A stretch of DNA of 64,000 nucleotides from Bacteroidota bacterium (GTDB lineage: Bacteria > Bacteroidota > Ignavibacteria > Ignavibacteriales > Melioribacteraceae): the NCBI GenBank assembly GCA_018829205.1, contig JAHJUE010000022.1, positions 310,001 to 374,000 on the forward strand. The letters are read 5' to 3'. The notes beneath the pieces were generated by a model. That model was not told the origin of the DNA and did not search any database. It saw nothing but the letters and a program-made list of their open reading frames with translations. The translations under genes were made by a program, and so were the position numbers. Of the stretch, positions 1-10,046 are shown one piece after another (position 1 is the stretch's first letter; each line of letters begins with the position of its first letter).

Positions 1-2
1 AA

Positions 3-953
3 AATAATATTAAAGACGTACGCGGACAAATAGCTGCTTCAAATCGTTATATAATAAAACAAGCATCTAATTTGGACTTAGGATTTACCGGATCAACTTT
101 ATTAAAAATATATAATGAATTTCTAAAATTAGATTTACCTAAATATGGTATTACAAAACAAGATTCAATTGAATTCATCGCTAATATTATAGGAGATATT
201 AATAAATATAAAAACAAATCAAATCAGGTAATTGATTCCTTATCATTAGTATTTTTTAATATAATTTCTGATCAGGCAAAAGTTTCTAAACTTAAATATT
301 ATTTACACAAAAAAAATACGAATACGGAAAATTTTCTTGATCAAAACAGAGAAATAGAAACCCTTAACCTGGAAAAAGAAAAAATTATAGATGATATATA
401 TAAAAATATAAATACCAGTTTTACTGATACAATGTTTTCAGGTCCGGCTGTTCGAAAATCCGATTTGATTATATCCGGCGATTATAAAACTGCTAAACTT
501 CTTTACCGATATTACAAAAATAATTTGCGATATAGAAAAGCTCTTGATCCGGCCGAAAATCTCGGAATTTTCCGCGTCAGGTATATCCCTTTTCCTATAA
601 CAAGAAAGCCTGGTGGAAGTAAGGTAGAAATGTATGTGCCGGCGCAGAAAAATTCAAACGCCATATTCGAAATTGGCTTGTCTTTTGGAGATAATGTTGT
701 ATCTGGGGATAATACCTTTAACCCCGGCTTATCTTTAAGCAGACTGGGAGTTGCAATTGTTATTTCGGAAAAACTTTTTGGAGAATCCGCCGAAATACTT
801 GGACTTGCACTTACATATGATTTTAACTCATATGCAAGTATTGGACTCGGCAGAAATTTAGCGCAGGGAGAAAGTTATCCTTATTACAGCTTCGGAATTA
901 ATAAGAAAGCATTTGAAGAATTAATTAAAGGCATTGCCGGTATTTTTAAATAA
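3..953 (+). CDS. 5'-truncated protein of unknown function
   Basis: The reading frame is open from the window edge: codons from base 3 run without a stop into the part beginning at the TTG at 72, so the real start lies upstream and the TTG is probably internal. About 317 residues are visible. The N-terminal two thirds is polar, Lys/Asn-rich and probably helical. The last 110 residues alternate hydrophobic and polar residues with many Gly and aromatics, which suggests beta structure such as a surface or outer-membrane domain. I recognise no family. It ends about 85 bp before the convergent pdxH, with no clear terminator between them. Confidence 0.6.
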   Translation, partial: NNIKDVRGQIAASNRYIIKQASNLDLGFTGSTLLKIYNEFLKLDLPKYGITKQDSIEFIANIIGDINKYKNKSNQVIDSLSLVFFNIISDQAKVSKLKYYLHKKNTNTENFLDQNREIETLNLEKEKIIDDIYKNINTSFTDTMFSGPAVRKSDLIISGDYKTAKLLYRYYKNNLRYRKALDPAENLGIFRVRYIPFPITRKPGGSKVEMYVPAQKNSNAIFEIGLSFGDNVVSGDNTFNPGLSLSRLGVAIVISEKLFGESAEILGLALTYDFNSYASIGLGRNLAQGESYPYYSFGINKKAFEELIKGIAGIFK

Positions 954-1037
954 ATCCAAAAAATTTAGCTAAATAAATAATCACTTTAAAAAACTCTGCA
1001 TAATTTTTTTTATAAGTTTCAGTTATCATATTAAAAA

Positions 1038-1676
1038 CTAAGGTGCCAGTCTATTTATTATCCATTTACCTTCTTCATCTTTAATATATTGGAACCGATC
1101 GTGCAGACGGTTAGGTCTTCCCTGCCAAAACTCAAATGTTTTCGGTACTATCCTGTAACCTCCCCAGAAACCGGGCAGAGGAATTTCTTTGTCTAAGAAT
1201 TTTCTTTTAATTTCATCCAGTTTCATTTCGAGCAATTTGCGTGAGGTAATCACTGAACTTTGCTGTGAAATCCAAGCTCCCAATTGACTTCCGCGCGGCC
1301 TTGTCGAAAAATATTTCAAAGATTCGGCGGTTGAAACCTTTGATGCGGTACCTGTTATTATCACCTGTCTTTCCAAAACGAGCCATGGAAAAACTACAGC
1401 CACATTTTTTGTTTCGTTTATTTGTTTAGCCTTTACGCTTTCATAATTTGTAAAAAAGACAAATCCTTTTTCGTCAAATAATTTTAGCAATACTGTTCTT
1501 ATTGTTACATTATAATCTATAGAAACAGTTGCTAAGCTCATGGCGTTTGGTTCTTCAATCTGCGAACTGCATGCCTGATCGAACCATAACTCAAATTGTT
1601 TGTATGGATTACTGTTAAGATTTTCTTCGTTTAGTTCCGCTTTGGTATAATTCTTCCTTAGTTCGCCGATATCCAC
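1038..1676 (-). CDS. pdxH: Pyridoxamine/pyridoxine 5'-phosphate oxidase
   Basis: FMN-dependent enzyme that oxidises PNP or PMP to pyridoxal 5'-phosphate, the last step of vitamin B6 synthesis and salvage, in the cytosol. The 212-residue length is normal. Family motifs are present: NAMSLATVS and RTVLLK in the FMN-binding barrel, the STRPRGSQLGAWISQQS block, and the C-terminal FWQGRPNRLHDR...W.I.RLAP signature that contacts PLP and FMN. The start is a GTG (1674-1676) supported by a strong Shine-Dalgarno GAGGG (1681-1685 read on the minus strand). It stands alone, transcribed divergently from recQ. The PLP it makes could serve the class IV aminotransferase at 4154-4981, but they are not in one operon. 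Confidence 0.95.
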   Translation of the reverse strand: MDIGELRKNYTKAELNEENLNSNPYKQFELWFDQACSSQIEEPNAMSLATVSIDYNVTIRTVLLKLFDEKGFVFFTNYESVKAKQINETKNVAVVFPWLVLERQVIITGTASKVSTAESLKYFSTRPRGSQLGAWISQQSSVITSRKLLEMKLDEIKRKFLDKEIPLPGFWGGYRIVPKTFEFWQGRPNRLHDRFQYIKDEEGKWIINRLAP

Positions 1677-1974
1677 TTTTCCCTCATTTATCAGATTTTA
1701 AACAACATTAAAACAATAAAATTATACATTAGATTACTAAGTATGAAAGCTAAATATATTTATTAAATTAACAAAACAATGAAAGCTGATTAATAATAAT
1801 CACAAATAAATTTTTTTGAACTGTTAGGCGGCGATTAAGTTATTTTAAAAATAGAGATATAAAATTTTTAATTTTCGTTTAGCATTATATTTTGAAATAA
1901 TTTTATAATTTAAATTTGATTTACGTTACGGCCGGAAGTATATTAAGCTCTATTTTTTACAAACAATCCTTCAG
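1677..1974. other. Divergent intergenic region pdxH / recQ
   Basis: This 298-bp AT-rich stretch holds no ORF I would believe and no RNA gene. It must contain the promoters of both divergent genes. One candidate for recQ is TAAATTTG at 1911-1918, which fits the Bacteroidota -7 pattern TAnnTTTG, with TTTG at 1891-1894 upstream; the 16-bp spacing is shorter than usual, so it is weak. No convincing operator or hairpin was seen. Confidence 0.25.
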
Positions 1975-4134
1975 ATGATAAACAAAGCAAACAGTATACT
2001 AAACAAAATATTCGGGTATAAAAGTTTTCGTCCTTTGCAGGAAGAAATTATAAAATGCACGCTTGATAAAAAAGACGCTTTGGTAATAATGCCCACCGGC
2101 GGCGGCAAATCCTTATGTTATCAAATTCCGGCTCTTATTTTTGAAGGACTTACAGTCGTAATCTCACCATTAATTTCATTAATGAAGGACCAGGTAGAAC
2201 AGCTTCAAGAATTAGGTGTAAGTGCGCTTTACTTGAATAGTTCTCTGTCAAAAGATCAATACTTGGAAAATATTAATCTTTTATCTGAAGGAAGCGTTAA
2301 GCTGCTTTATGTGGCGCCAGAAACATTATTTCAGGAAAGAACTATTAATTTATTATTATCGTTAAAAGTTGATTGTATTACAGTTGATGAAGCTCATTGC
2401 ATTTCGGAATGGGGTCATGACTTTAGACCTGAATACAGAAAAATTATAGAAATTAGAAACCGTTTCCCGAAAGCGGTTTGTGTTGCTTACACCGCAACCG
2501 CCACTCCAAGAGTTCAGAAAGATATTAACGAAACATTAAAACTTTCCAGCAGAAATAATTTTATTGCAAGTTTTAACCGTGATAATCTTTACCTGGAAAT
2601 TATTCCTAAAACCAACGGTGTTGAGCAAACAATGAAATTTTTACGCCGTTACCCAAATCAATCGGGAATCATTTATTGTTTTTCAAGAAAACAGGTAGAT
2701 TCACTTTCACTTGACTTGCAGGAGGCCGGCTATTCAGTGCGTCCTTACCATGCAGGCTTATCCGATAAGGAAAGGCAGAAAAACCAGGAACTATTCATAA
2801 AAGATGATGTGCAGATAATTGTTGCAACTATTGCATTCGGAATGGGAATAAATAAATCAAACGTTAGATTTGTAATTCATTTTGATCTTCCAAAAAATAT
2901 TGAATCATATTATCAGGAAATTGGACGGTCGGGGCGGGACGGACTTAGGGCACATTGTCTTCTTCTTTTCAGTTACGGCGATATTCAGAAACTAAGATAT
3001 TTTATTGATCAGAAGGAACCGAAAGAAAGACAGATTGCCGAAAGGCATTTAAACTCGCTTTTAGATTTTGCCGAAACGGGAATTTGCAGAAGAATTCCGC
3101 TGCTCTCTTATTTTGGTGAAAAGCATCAGATTAAAAAATGCGGCATGTGCGATAATTGCAATTCAAGCGATAAAGATCTTGTTGATGTTACAATACCGGC
3201 TCAAAAATTTTTTTCATGTATTAAAAGGACTAATGAAATATTCGGAGCTTCATATATAATTGATGTGCTGCGCGGTTCTGAATCGATAAAAATTACAAGC
3301 AACGGACATGATAAACTTTCAACTTATTCCATAGGGCGAGAGTATACAAAAAAACAATGGTTGTTCCTGGCACACCAGTTTATTCAGCAGCATTTAATTA
3401 ATACTGATAATGATTTCGGAAGCTTAAAGCTTACTGAAAAAGCAATTGACGTATTAAAGGGAAATTTAAGCGTTACAGGAAAAATAAAAGAAGATTTTGA
3501 AGTACAGGAAGAAAAACAAGCCTCTGAAAATTATGATCATCTTTTATTCGCAACCTTAAGAATTAAACGAAAAGAAATTGCCGATAAATTGAAACTGCCC
3601 CCGTATGTTATATTTTCAGATAAATCACTTACGGAAATGGCTACTTATTTCCCCGTAACAAAAAAAGAAATGATCCGTATTCACGGTTTGGGTGAAATAA
3701 AATTTGAGAAATACGGTAATATTTTTATGAATGAAATAATCGATTACTGCGAAAAGAATAATATAAAACCAAACGGGAATATTATTAAGCCGAACAGTAA
3801 AATTATTACATCAGATAAAAAGAAAAGTCATAATTCAACCGGAGAAAAATTTAATTCCGGCATGTCTATTATGGATATAATTCAGGAAACAAAGTTTAAG
3901 AGAAGTACAATATTAAAACACCTTTTAGATTTTGTTGAGGAAAATAAACTGCAAAATCCTGATCTGCTTTTAGAAGATTCCAGATTATCGGAAAAAGAGA
4001 TTGAAAAGGTTATTGGTATATTTAATAAAATCGGTTCAGAAAGACTTACTCCGGTATATGAAGCATTAAAAGAAAAAATTGATTATGACGAACTTCACCT
4101 GCTTAGAATCTATTACCTGGCAAAGAACAAATAA
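1975..4134 (+). CDS. recQ: ATP-dependent DNA helicase RecQ (HRDC + HTH_40 type)
   Basis: 3'-5' superfamily 2 DNA helicase acting in recombination and replication-fork repair. In order: motif I TGGGKS at residues 41-46, the DEAH box at 138-141 (VDEAHCISEWGHDF), motif VI YYQEIGRSGRDG near 320, a four-cysteine zinc module at about 371-397 (C...CGMCDNC), a winged-helix RQC region to about 520, an HRDC domain near 525-600, and a C-terminal helical block (about 630-719) resembling the HTH_40 domain often fused to RecQ. At 719 residues it is longer than E. coli RecQ because of that last domain. A second RecQ with a different layout lies at 34464-37043. It is convergent with the aminotransferase gene, 19 bp away. 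Confidence 0.93.
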   Translation: MINKANSILNKIFGYKSFRPLQEEIIKCTLDKKDALVIMPTGGGKSLCYQIPALIFEGLTVVISPLISLMKDQVEQLQELGVSALYLNSSLSKDQYLENINLLSEGSVKLLYVAPETLFQERTINLLLSLKVDCITVDEAHCISEWGHDFRPEYRKIIEIRNRFPKAVCVAYTATATPRVQKDINETLKLSSRNNFIASFNRDNLYLEIIPKTNGVEQTMKFLRRYPNQSGIIYCFSRKQVDSLSLDLQEAGYSVRPYHAGLSDKERQKNQELFIKDDVQIIVATIAFGMGINKSNVRFVIHFDLPKNIESYYQEIGRSGRDGLRAHCLLLFSYGDIQKLRYFIDQKEPKERQIAERHLNSLLDFAETGICRRIPLLSYFGEKHQIKKCGMCDNCNSSDKDLVDVTIPAQKFFSCIKRTNEIFGASYIIDVLRGSESIKITSNGHDKLSTYSIGREYTKKQWLFLAHQFIQQHLINTDNDFGSLKLTEKAIDVLKGNLSVTGKIKEDFEVQEEKQASENYDHLLFATLRIKRKEIADKLKLPPYVIFSDKSLTEMATYFPVTKKEMIRIHGLGEIKFEKYGNIFMNEIIDYCEKNNIKPNGNIIKPNSKIITSDKKKSHNSTGEKFNSGMSIMDIIQETKFKRSTILKHLLDFVEENKLQNPDLLLEDSRLSEKEIEKVIGIFNKIGSERLTPVYEALKEKIDYDELHLLRIYYLAKNK

Positions 4135-4153
4135 AATTTCACCCTTAGAACCG

Positions 4154-4981
4154 CTAGCTATTCTTTTTGATATAATCATTAAATAATTGCATCAGTTTAT
4201 TAGTCCGCTTACCTACCCTGCCGTCACCAATATTTTTTTTATCTACTGACGTAACCGGTATAATATTTTTTGTAGTAGAAGTTATAAATGCCTCATGCGC
4301 TGAATTTAACTCAGCCAAGCTGATTACCCTTTCTTCAATCTGCCAGTATTTATAAGCCAAATCAAGAATAATTTTTCTAGTAACACCTTTAAGAATAAAA
4401 TCTTTCGGAGTGACTAAAATGTCATTTATAAATATAAAAAAATTACTGCGGGGGCATTCGGTTATTGAATCATGTAATTGATATAAAACATCAAACACAT
4501 TATTTTTTTTACGCAGATCGTTTAAACGAATATCATTCAAATAATTTACTGATTTTATCATCGGCAATTCCCGCTGATATTCAAAGGATATTAATCCTGC
4601 GCCTCTTGTATATAAATCATTATGATATGTAGGTGTTTCTTCCGGTATTATTAATATATTCGGCTCAAAAACTAAGGATGATGAGTTTGAATACCCACCT
4701 GTAACAATTATTCTAATTGCGGGATCATTAAATTTACACAACTCTACTAATTTAAGTGCTGATTCGGTTAATTCAGCATCACTATATTTAATATTAAGAT
4801 TAAGCGCGCTCGAGGAGTTTCTAAGTCTTTTAAGGTGGTCGTCAAAATGAAAAAGCTTTTTATTAAATGTCCGCGCATAATCGAAAACCGCGTAACCGCG
4901 CTGAAGACCAAGGTCTCTAATGCCAATTACACTTTCGCCTTCACTTACTATATCGCCGTTTATAAAATTATAATTATCCAT
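4154..4981 (-). CDS. Class IV PLP-dependent aminotransferase (BCAT / D-amino acid transaminase / ADC lyase fold)
   Basis: Fold-type IV PLP enzyme of 275 residues. Visible features are the N-terminal FINGDIV...D.GLQRGY.VFDYARTF block, Lys143 in the IKSVNYL motif as Schiff-base lysine, and Glu175 in TECPRSNFF contacting the PLP pyridine nitrogen, followed by GVTRKIIL and the ITSTTKNIIPV motif near the phosphate. The length fits D-alanine transaminase or aminodeoxychorismate lyase better than full BCAT (about 300 or more). The motifs at hand do not separate these substrates. The start is ATG at 4979-4981. It follows the mscS-like gene on the same strand with a 57-bp gap, so read-through is possible but no functional link is evident. 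Confidence 0.85.
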   Translation of the reverse strand: MDNYNFINGDIVSEGESVIGIRDLGLQRGYAVFDYARTFNKKLFHFDDHLKRLRNSSSALNLNIKYSDAELTESALKLVELCKFNDPAIRIIVTGGYSNSSSLVFEPNILIIPEETPTYHNDLYTRGAGLISFEYQRELPMIKSVNYLNDIRLNDLRKKNNVFDVLYQLHDSITECPRSNFFIFINDILVTPKDFILKGVTRKIILDLAYKYWQIEERVISLAELNSAHEAFITSTTKNIIPVTSVDKKNIGDGRVGKRTNKLMQLFNDYIKKNS

Positions 4982-5038
4982 TTAGCAATTATTAAATTGA
5001 ATAAAGAAGAATAACTTTGTATTAAATATACTTTGAAA

Positions 5039-6991
5039 TTATTCTCCTGATTTTTTATTGCTACCGAAAAGATTTACGCCGAATAATTTAAATGAAGGCG
5101 CTTCATATGTTTTAGGAATAAATTCAGACGGAATAGCTACCTGATTTCCGTCTCTCATTGCACTGTAATGAGGCGACATGATTTCGACTCCGGCTTCATT
5201 AAATTTATCCTGTATTTTAGAATGCAGCTGAGAATAAATGGAAGCCATTTTGCCGGGTTCGTTTGTGTATATATTCAGCTCATATGATACGTAAAAATCA
5301 TCAAGACTTGTCTGAAGCACAAATGGTTTCGGATCCGCTAATGTATAATCAGTTTCGCCTGCGGCTGATACTAAAAGCGCATGAACTTTATCCCAAGGCA
5401 CGTCATATCCGATTGTAACGGTAGTATGAAGTATAAGTCCCTTATCGCTAGCCGAAGAGCTGAAATTAATAATATGACTTCCCAATACCATAGCGTTGGG
5501 AATTGTGATATCTACATTTTTAGGTGTCCGGATTCTTGTAACAAGAAGTGTTTTTTCGATTACGTCACCCATTGTTTCGGCTATTTTAACTCTGTCACCT
5601 ATTTTAAAGGGGCGCATATAAGTTAGTACAATTCCCGATACCATATTTGCAATAGCGGAAGAGGAACCAAGAGAAAATAAAATCCCCAGGAAAACTGAAA
5701 TGCCTTGAAAAAAAGGAGAGTCGGAACCAGGTAAATAAGGGAAAATAATTATTGCCGCTAATACTAATATCAAAAACCTTATAATTTTAAATGTAGGGAT
5801 TGCCCAATCACGGTGAAATCCAGGAAGTTCAAGCGTACCTTTGTCAATTTCAATAAATATAAATTTTACGAATTTGATTATATAATTAAATACAAAGCTT
5901 AATACAATTATAAAAAACAAGTTAGGAAGAAATTTTAGAAATGAAGTAATAACCGATTTTAAAGGCGTTAGTATATAACTTAAAAGAGTCGCCGCCCATG
6001 TTTCACTAAAAGTAAACAGACTAAACGCGATAGTTATATAGATATAAAAAAGTATTGCTAAAATACCGAAACGGGAGACTTTAGTAATAAAAGTAAGTGT
6101 CTCAATTGTTCTATCGGCCGAGAGAATTTCAACTGATTTTATTTTTACCGATTTGATTTTTGTTTCTTTCCATGATCTGTATTTAACCGCCATTAAACGG
6201 GTAAGCGCGTTTATTCCTTTAGCTATTGTAAAAAAAAGCGCTGTATAAAAAATGAAAAACGATATGCTTTTAAGATACGGCTGAATTTCCCACTTACTTG
6301 TATAAGGCCAAAGCTGAATTGTATTAACTATAAATAAATATATCGCATAAAGTGAAAACGCGAATCTGAATCCTTTAAGAAGAATTAGCAAAGAATTTAC
6401 TATAGTAGCCGATTTGAATATTTCTTTACCTTTTAGCGCCACATCTTTTATTTTAGTTTTATCGAGCCGCCGTATTATTTTATAAAACCAGGGGAATGCA
6501 TAAGTAGCTCCCCAAAAGAATAATATCAACCCGGCTAAATAAACAGCCGATAAAACGCCTTTAATAATAAGAGATCTTTCGCTATAAATTTCTCTCATTT
6601 CCGTTACTTTTTTAACAATAATTTTTCGGTAAATTTCCGCTAAATCTTCAGCAGTGGTATCTGCATATTCGGCATCGGCAATTGTAACAGCCATTATTAT
6701 TTCATTTTGCGCATCAAGCGAAAAGTAACCTTCCCTGTCTGTAATTTTAATTGAGTCCAATATTAAACTATTATTTTCAGAAACGGATTTAAGTTTTAAA
6801 CCAATTTCTTCTGCTCTTCTTTCAGCCGAGAAAATTCCAATTCCCGTATGCAAAAAGAATAAAGTATCAGAATCCAGAACAACAGGGTATTTGTTTATTT
6901 CATTGCCGTTACTTTGGGCCTGACTATTAGTGCAAATTAAACACAAAGAGAATATTAACAGAATTATTAAAAAGTTTTTTCCTGTTTTCAT
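5039..6991 (-). CDS. MscS-family mechanosensitive ion channel
   Basis: Membrane channel of the small-conductance mechanosensitive (MscS) family that releases solutes on hypo-osmotic shock. From the ATG at 6989-6991 the protein starts with a clean signal peptide ending near SQAQ, then a periplasmic region of about 125 residues, several membrane helices, the Gly/Ala-rich pore helix (LGSSSAIANMVSGI), the PFKIGDRVKI and NVDITIPNAMV beta-domain motifs, and the C-terminal alpha/beta vestibule. The frame is open to an ATG at 7054, but that start would overlap the cupin gene by 11 bp and bury the signal peptide. The 6991 start has a GGATG Shine-Dalgarno just upstream, so I prefer it (about 650 residues). 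Confidence 0.9.
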   Translation of the reverse strand: MKTGKNFLIILLIFSLCLICTNSQAQSNGNEINKYPVVLDSDTLFFLHTGIGIFSAERRAEEIGLKLKSVSENNSLILDSIKITDREGYFSLDAQNEIIMAVTIADAEYADTTAEDLAEIYRKIIVKKVTEMREIYSERSLIIKGVLSAVYLAGLILFFWGATYAFPWFYKIIRRLDKTKIKDVALKGKEIFKSATIVNSLLILLKGFRFAFSLYAIYLFIVNTIQLWPYTSKWEIQPYLKSISFFIFYTALFFTIAKGINALTRLMAVKYRSWKETKIKSVKIKSVEILSADRTIETLTFITKVSRFGILAILFYIYITIAFSLFTFSETWAATLLSYILTPLKSVITSFLKFLPNLFFIIVLSFVFNYIIKFVKFIFIEIDKGTLELPGFHRDWAIPTFKIIRFLILVLAAIIIFPYLPGSDSPFFQGISVFLGILFSLGSSSAIANMVSGIVLTYMRPFKIGDRVKIAETMGDVIEKTLLVTRIRTPKNVDITIPNAMVLGSHIINFSSSASDKGLILHTTVTIGYDVPWDKVHALLVSAAGETDYTLADPKPFVLQTSLDDFYVSYELNIYTNEPGKMASIYSQLHSKIQDKFNEAGVEIMSPHYSAMRDGNQVAIPSEFIPKTYEAPSFKLFGVNLFGSNKKSGE

Positions 6992-7043
6992 AAAACATCC
7001 GTAAATGTTATTATTAAAATTAATACGAAAAATTAGTTTGTTA

Positions 7044-7373
7044 TCAGTCGACAATAAATAATTTCGCGCCGGTTCTTGTAGCTGATCTGTGCTTTTCCGA
7101 GTTATCCGCGACCTGGTAACTCATGCCCGGTTTAAGTAAAAAAGTACGGCCGTCATCTAATTCGGTATTAAGTTCTCCCTCAAGGCACAAAAGGATATGC
7201 CCTTTTGAACACCAGTGATCGGCAAAATAACCCGGAGTATACTCTACTATTCTAACTCTTATTGCTCCGAAATTCTGACTCTTCCAGAATGCTTTTCCTG
7301 TTATTCCTTTATGTTCGGTAACTTCTATTAAAGACCAGTCCGTAATACCGAAAGGAATATTTGTTATCTCCAT
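7044..7373 (-). CDS. Small cupin-fold protein (DHCW-type)
   Basis: A 109-residue single-domain beta-barrel of the RmlC-like cupin superfamily. The core ADHWCSKGH, followed by LEGEL and a later GMSYQVADN...KH segment, matches the small DHCW-motif cupin group, whose His and Cys residues are placed to bind metal. The biochemical function of this group is not established. The start ATG (7371-7373) has a GGAAG ribosome site. It lies 52 bp upstream of the preferred mscS-like start on the same strand and may share its transcript. I cannot assign a substrate. Confidence 0.75.
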   Translation of the reverse strand: MEITNIPFGITDWSLIEVTEHKGITGKAFWKSQNFGAIRVRIVEYTPGYFADHWCSKGHILLCLEGELNTELDDGRTFLLKPGMSYQVADNSEKHRSATRTGAKLFIVD

Positions 7374-7562
7374 TTTTCTTCCTATAAGTTCTTGGTAAAT
7401 TTAATATTTTCAGCCTACTATATTTGTCATAAATTGCAGAACAAGGTTAAATGTTATGATAAAATTTTTAATTAACAGAACAGTTTTATATAAATTCAAT
7501 AATCTTATATTTCTAATTGTGAAATGTAATACTTTTAATGCTATTTATTAGATAAAAGATAT

Positions 7563-8069
7563 ATGAAAGAAACAGAAATTTTAATAAGGCAATGGGATAA
7601 AAGTGATTTTAATCAAATTATATATATTTTGAAAGAATCATGGGACAAAGCTTATTCTTCATTTATTCCGGAAGAAGATCTGGTTTTTTATTTAGACAAG
7701 ACTTATAACATTAAAGAACTGGAAAAACTCTATAATGACGAAAATATAATTTGTTATTCGGCAGTCGTTGATAACCAAACAGTTGGCTGGCTGAAGTTAA
7801 CTATTAATAGAAAAGAAAACAGGTTTTATCTTTCATCAATTTATGTGCTGCCCGAGTATCAAAACTTAAAAATCGGGAAACGTTTTATCGACACAGCATT
7901 TTCTAAGGCGAAGAAAAAGGGATTTTCAGAAATATGGATTGGTGTAATGGAAAATAACTCAAATGTATTAAGGTGGTATGAAAATTTAGGATTTATATTT
8001 ACTGAATCTCTCCCATTTACAATGGGCAAAACAACGGTTGCTCACAAAATCGGAGTTAGAGAATTATAA
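7563..8069 (+). CDS. GNAT-family N-acetyltransferase
   Basis: A 168-residue acetyl-CoA-dependent N-acyltransferase. The central FYLSSIYVLPEYQNLKIGKRFIDT region is the GNAT motif A strand and the Q/RxxGxG/A-type acetyl-CoA pyrophosphate loop, here QNLKIG. EIWIGVMENNSNVLRWYENLGF is the typical motif B. Resemblance to RimI-like and spermidine/aminoglycoside-type relatives is too general to name the acceptor. It is a lone plus-strand gene between two minus-strand genes, with a 189-bp upstream region and no strong Shine-Dalgarno before its ATG. Confidence 0.85.
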   Translation: MKETEILIRQWDKSDFNQIIYILKESWDKAYSSFIPEEDLVFYLDKTYNIKELEKLYNDENIICYSAVVDNQTVGWLKLTINRKENRFYLSSIYVLPEYQNLKIGKRFIDTAFSKAKKKGFSEIWIGVMENNSNVLRWYENLGFIFTESLPFTMGKTTVAHKIGVREL

Positions 8070-8118
8070 TGTTTTAATAAATTTCCAATGTACAATTTGT
8101 TTACAGGTTTATATGCTA

Positions 8119-9915
8119 TTATTTCGACAAATCTTTTAAAAGACTAATTAAATATTGTCCCGGTTTTATTTCTTGTCTGTTTCCCGCCGTTAAAGGGGTT
8201 AAATTTTCTCCATCAATAATAAATAAAGGTATTATTTGATTATCACCATAATTCTTCTTTAAATCGTTATAGTTATATTGTTCGGTAATACGGGATAATT
8301 TAATTGAATAATCATCTTTAATTAGATCATCCAAATAGTAGAAGTTACATTCATCGCCGAATAATATTTTCCCTCTTAGTTCGCTGGACACTTCATTTTT
8401 AATCTCTTTCTTTTTATTATTTGAAGGAAGCTGGTAAACTTGATTTGAGCCGAATATTTTTGAGAAGTTTAACGCCGCCAATGAATTCACTTCATCATTA
8501 GGTGTAAGACTTAACAATTTACCAAGTCCGTAATAATCAATCTCATCTATTATATAATCAGACATTACACTTCCATGATAAGTATTCAGTTTTTCTAAAT
8601 TGGCCTGTACAATACTGTGTCTATTAGTATCAACCATCACTACTTTAAAATTTCTTTCCTGCAGTACCTTACCTAAAGCTTTGGCAAATGGAGAGGCGCC
8701 GATAATCAAGCAGCCTTGCGCATTTGGTTTTGCAAGTTTCAGATATTTGGCAAGCGGAGCTGCGCTGAATCCGTAAACCGATATGGTTGCTACTATCATT
8801 AAGAAAGTTATAGGCACTAATACGGACGCTCCTTCAATATTGGCGTCTTGAAGTCCAATCGCAAACAATGCCGAAACTGCAGCCGCTACTATTCCACGAG
8901 GTGCCATTGATGAAACAAATATTTTTTCTTTAATGCTCAGATCAGATTTGATTGTTGATAAAAAGACCGCTACGGGACGAATTACTAAAATCAATATTAC
9001 CGCGAAAATAATACTCCCCCAGCCCAGCGACTCAAATGTTTCTATATTTAACCTTGCGGCTAGAATTATAAATAACACTGAAATCAACAGCAGCCTTAAA
9101 TTTTCTTTAAACTCGATAATATGGCTTACTTTAACTTTTTTCTGGTTTGCTATAATAATTCCCATAATAGTTACCGCAATCAAACCGCTTTCTTTTTGAA
9201 AAAGATTGCTTACAACAAACACAAGAACCGCTAATGTCAGCGATACACTATTTTGAAGGAATTCAGGAACCAAATCATGTTTTAATAAAACTATAAATAT
9301 AACTGCGCCGACCACTCCAAGAAGCGAACTTAGGAATAACGTTTTTATTAATCCCAATATAGTAATTATTGTTGCCTCTTGAAACCCTGCGGAAAGTATC
9401 GCTTCGAAAACCAAAATGGCTATTAGGGCGCCGATAGGATCATTGACGATTCCTTCCCACTTCAAAATTGAGTTTATCCTGCTGCTTGGTTTCACATGGC
9501 GGAGTATAGGGAGTATTACCGTTGGTCCGGTTACGACAAGAATTGATCCGAATAAAAGTGATATTGGAAACGTAAATTCCAAAATTGTATATGCAAAAAA
9601 AGTAGAAAGAAATAGTGTAACCGGAATGCCAAATAATATCAGTCTCAATACAACAGGGCCGACTTCTTTTAATTCCTTAAATTTAAGACTTAATCCCCCC
9701 TCGAATAGAATTACAGCTACGGAAAGTGATACAATTGGGAAAAGAAGGTCATTTAATAACGTATCCGGATCAAGCATTCCAGTAATAGGGCCGATTATAA
9801 ATCCGAATATCAGAAGTAATAAAATGGAAGGAAGCCCAAGTTTCCAGGAAAGCCATTGCGCCAAAATACCGGCAAATAAAATAGATGCTAATCCAATTAC
9901 AATATGCTCACTCAT
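8119..9915 (-). CDS. CPA-family Na+(K+)/H+ antiporter with C-terminal TrkA-N domain
   Basis: Secondary transporter exchanging protons for Na+ or K+, with roles in pH and salt homeostasis. About 12 hydrophobic segments span residues 1-385. The Asn158-Asp159 pair in GIVNDPIGAL is the ion-binding motif of electrogenic-type CPA antiporters, preceded by the VTGPTVILP unwound-helix motif. From about 395 a Rossmann RCK/TrkA-N domain starts (CLIIGASPFAKAL, then VVMVDTN), which binds a nucleotide and gates transport in relatives; a short tail follows. The 598-residue length suits the NhaP/CvrA-like group. The ATG at 9913-9915 has an AAAGG site upstream. Ion preference cannot be read from sequence alone. 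Confidence 0.9.
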   Translation of the reverse strand: MSEHIVIGLASILFAGILAQWLSWKLGLPSILLLLIFGFIIGPITGMLDPDTLLNDLLFPIVSLSVAVILFEGGLSLKFKELKEVGPVVLRLILFGIPVTLFLSTFFAYTILEFTFPISLLFGSILVVTGPTVILPILRHVKPSSRINSILKWEGIVNDPIGALIAILVFEAILSAGFQEATIITILGLIKTLFLSSLLGVVGAVIFIVLLKHDLVPEFLQNSVSLTLAVLVFVVSNLFQKESGLIAVTIMGIIIANQKKVKVSHIIEFKENLRLLLISVLFIILAARLNIETFESLGWGSIIFAVILILVIRPVAVFLSTIKSDLSIKEKIFVSSMAPRGIVAAAVSALFAIGLQDANIEGASVLVPITFLMIVATISVYGFSAAPLAKYLKLAKPNAQGCLIIGASPFAKALGKVLQERNFKVVMVDTNRHSIVQANLEKLNTYHGSVMSDYIIDEIDYYGLGKLLSLTPNDEVNSLAALNFSKIFGSNQVYQLPSNNKKKEIKNEVSSELRGKILFGDECNFYYLDDLIKDDYSIKLSRITEQYNYNDLKKNYGDNQIIPLFIIDGENLTPLTAGNRQEIKPGQYLISLLKDLSK

Positions 9916-10046
9916 ATACGCCTTTAATAAAATTTATTTTAGTATATGCAAAAAATTATTTTATAAATTATAAAATTATATCACTTACACAAAATATTCT
10001 CTTTAATACAAATGCAATTTGAGAAGAATATTATAATTTTTTCTTA

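Noticed and set aside
6992-7054. Upstream 21-codon extension of the MscS-like protein
   Set aside because: It overlaps the cupin gene, buries a clean signal peptide and has a poorer ribosome site than the ATG at 6991.
9416-9973. 185-residue plus-strand ORF antisense to the antiporter gene
   Set aside because: It mirrors the antiporter reading frame, has low-complexity shadow composition, and the minus-strand protein has complete family motifs.
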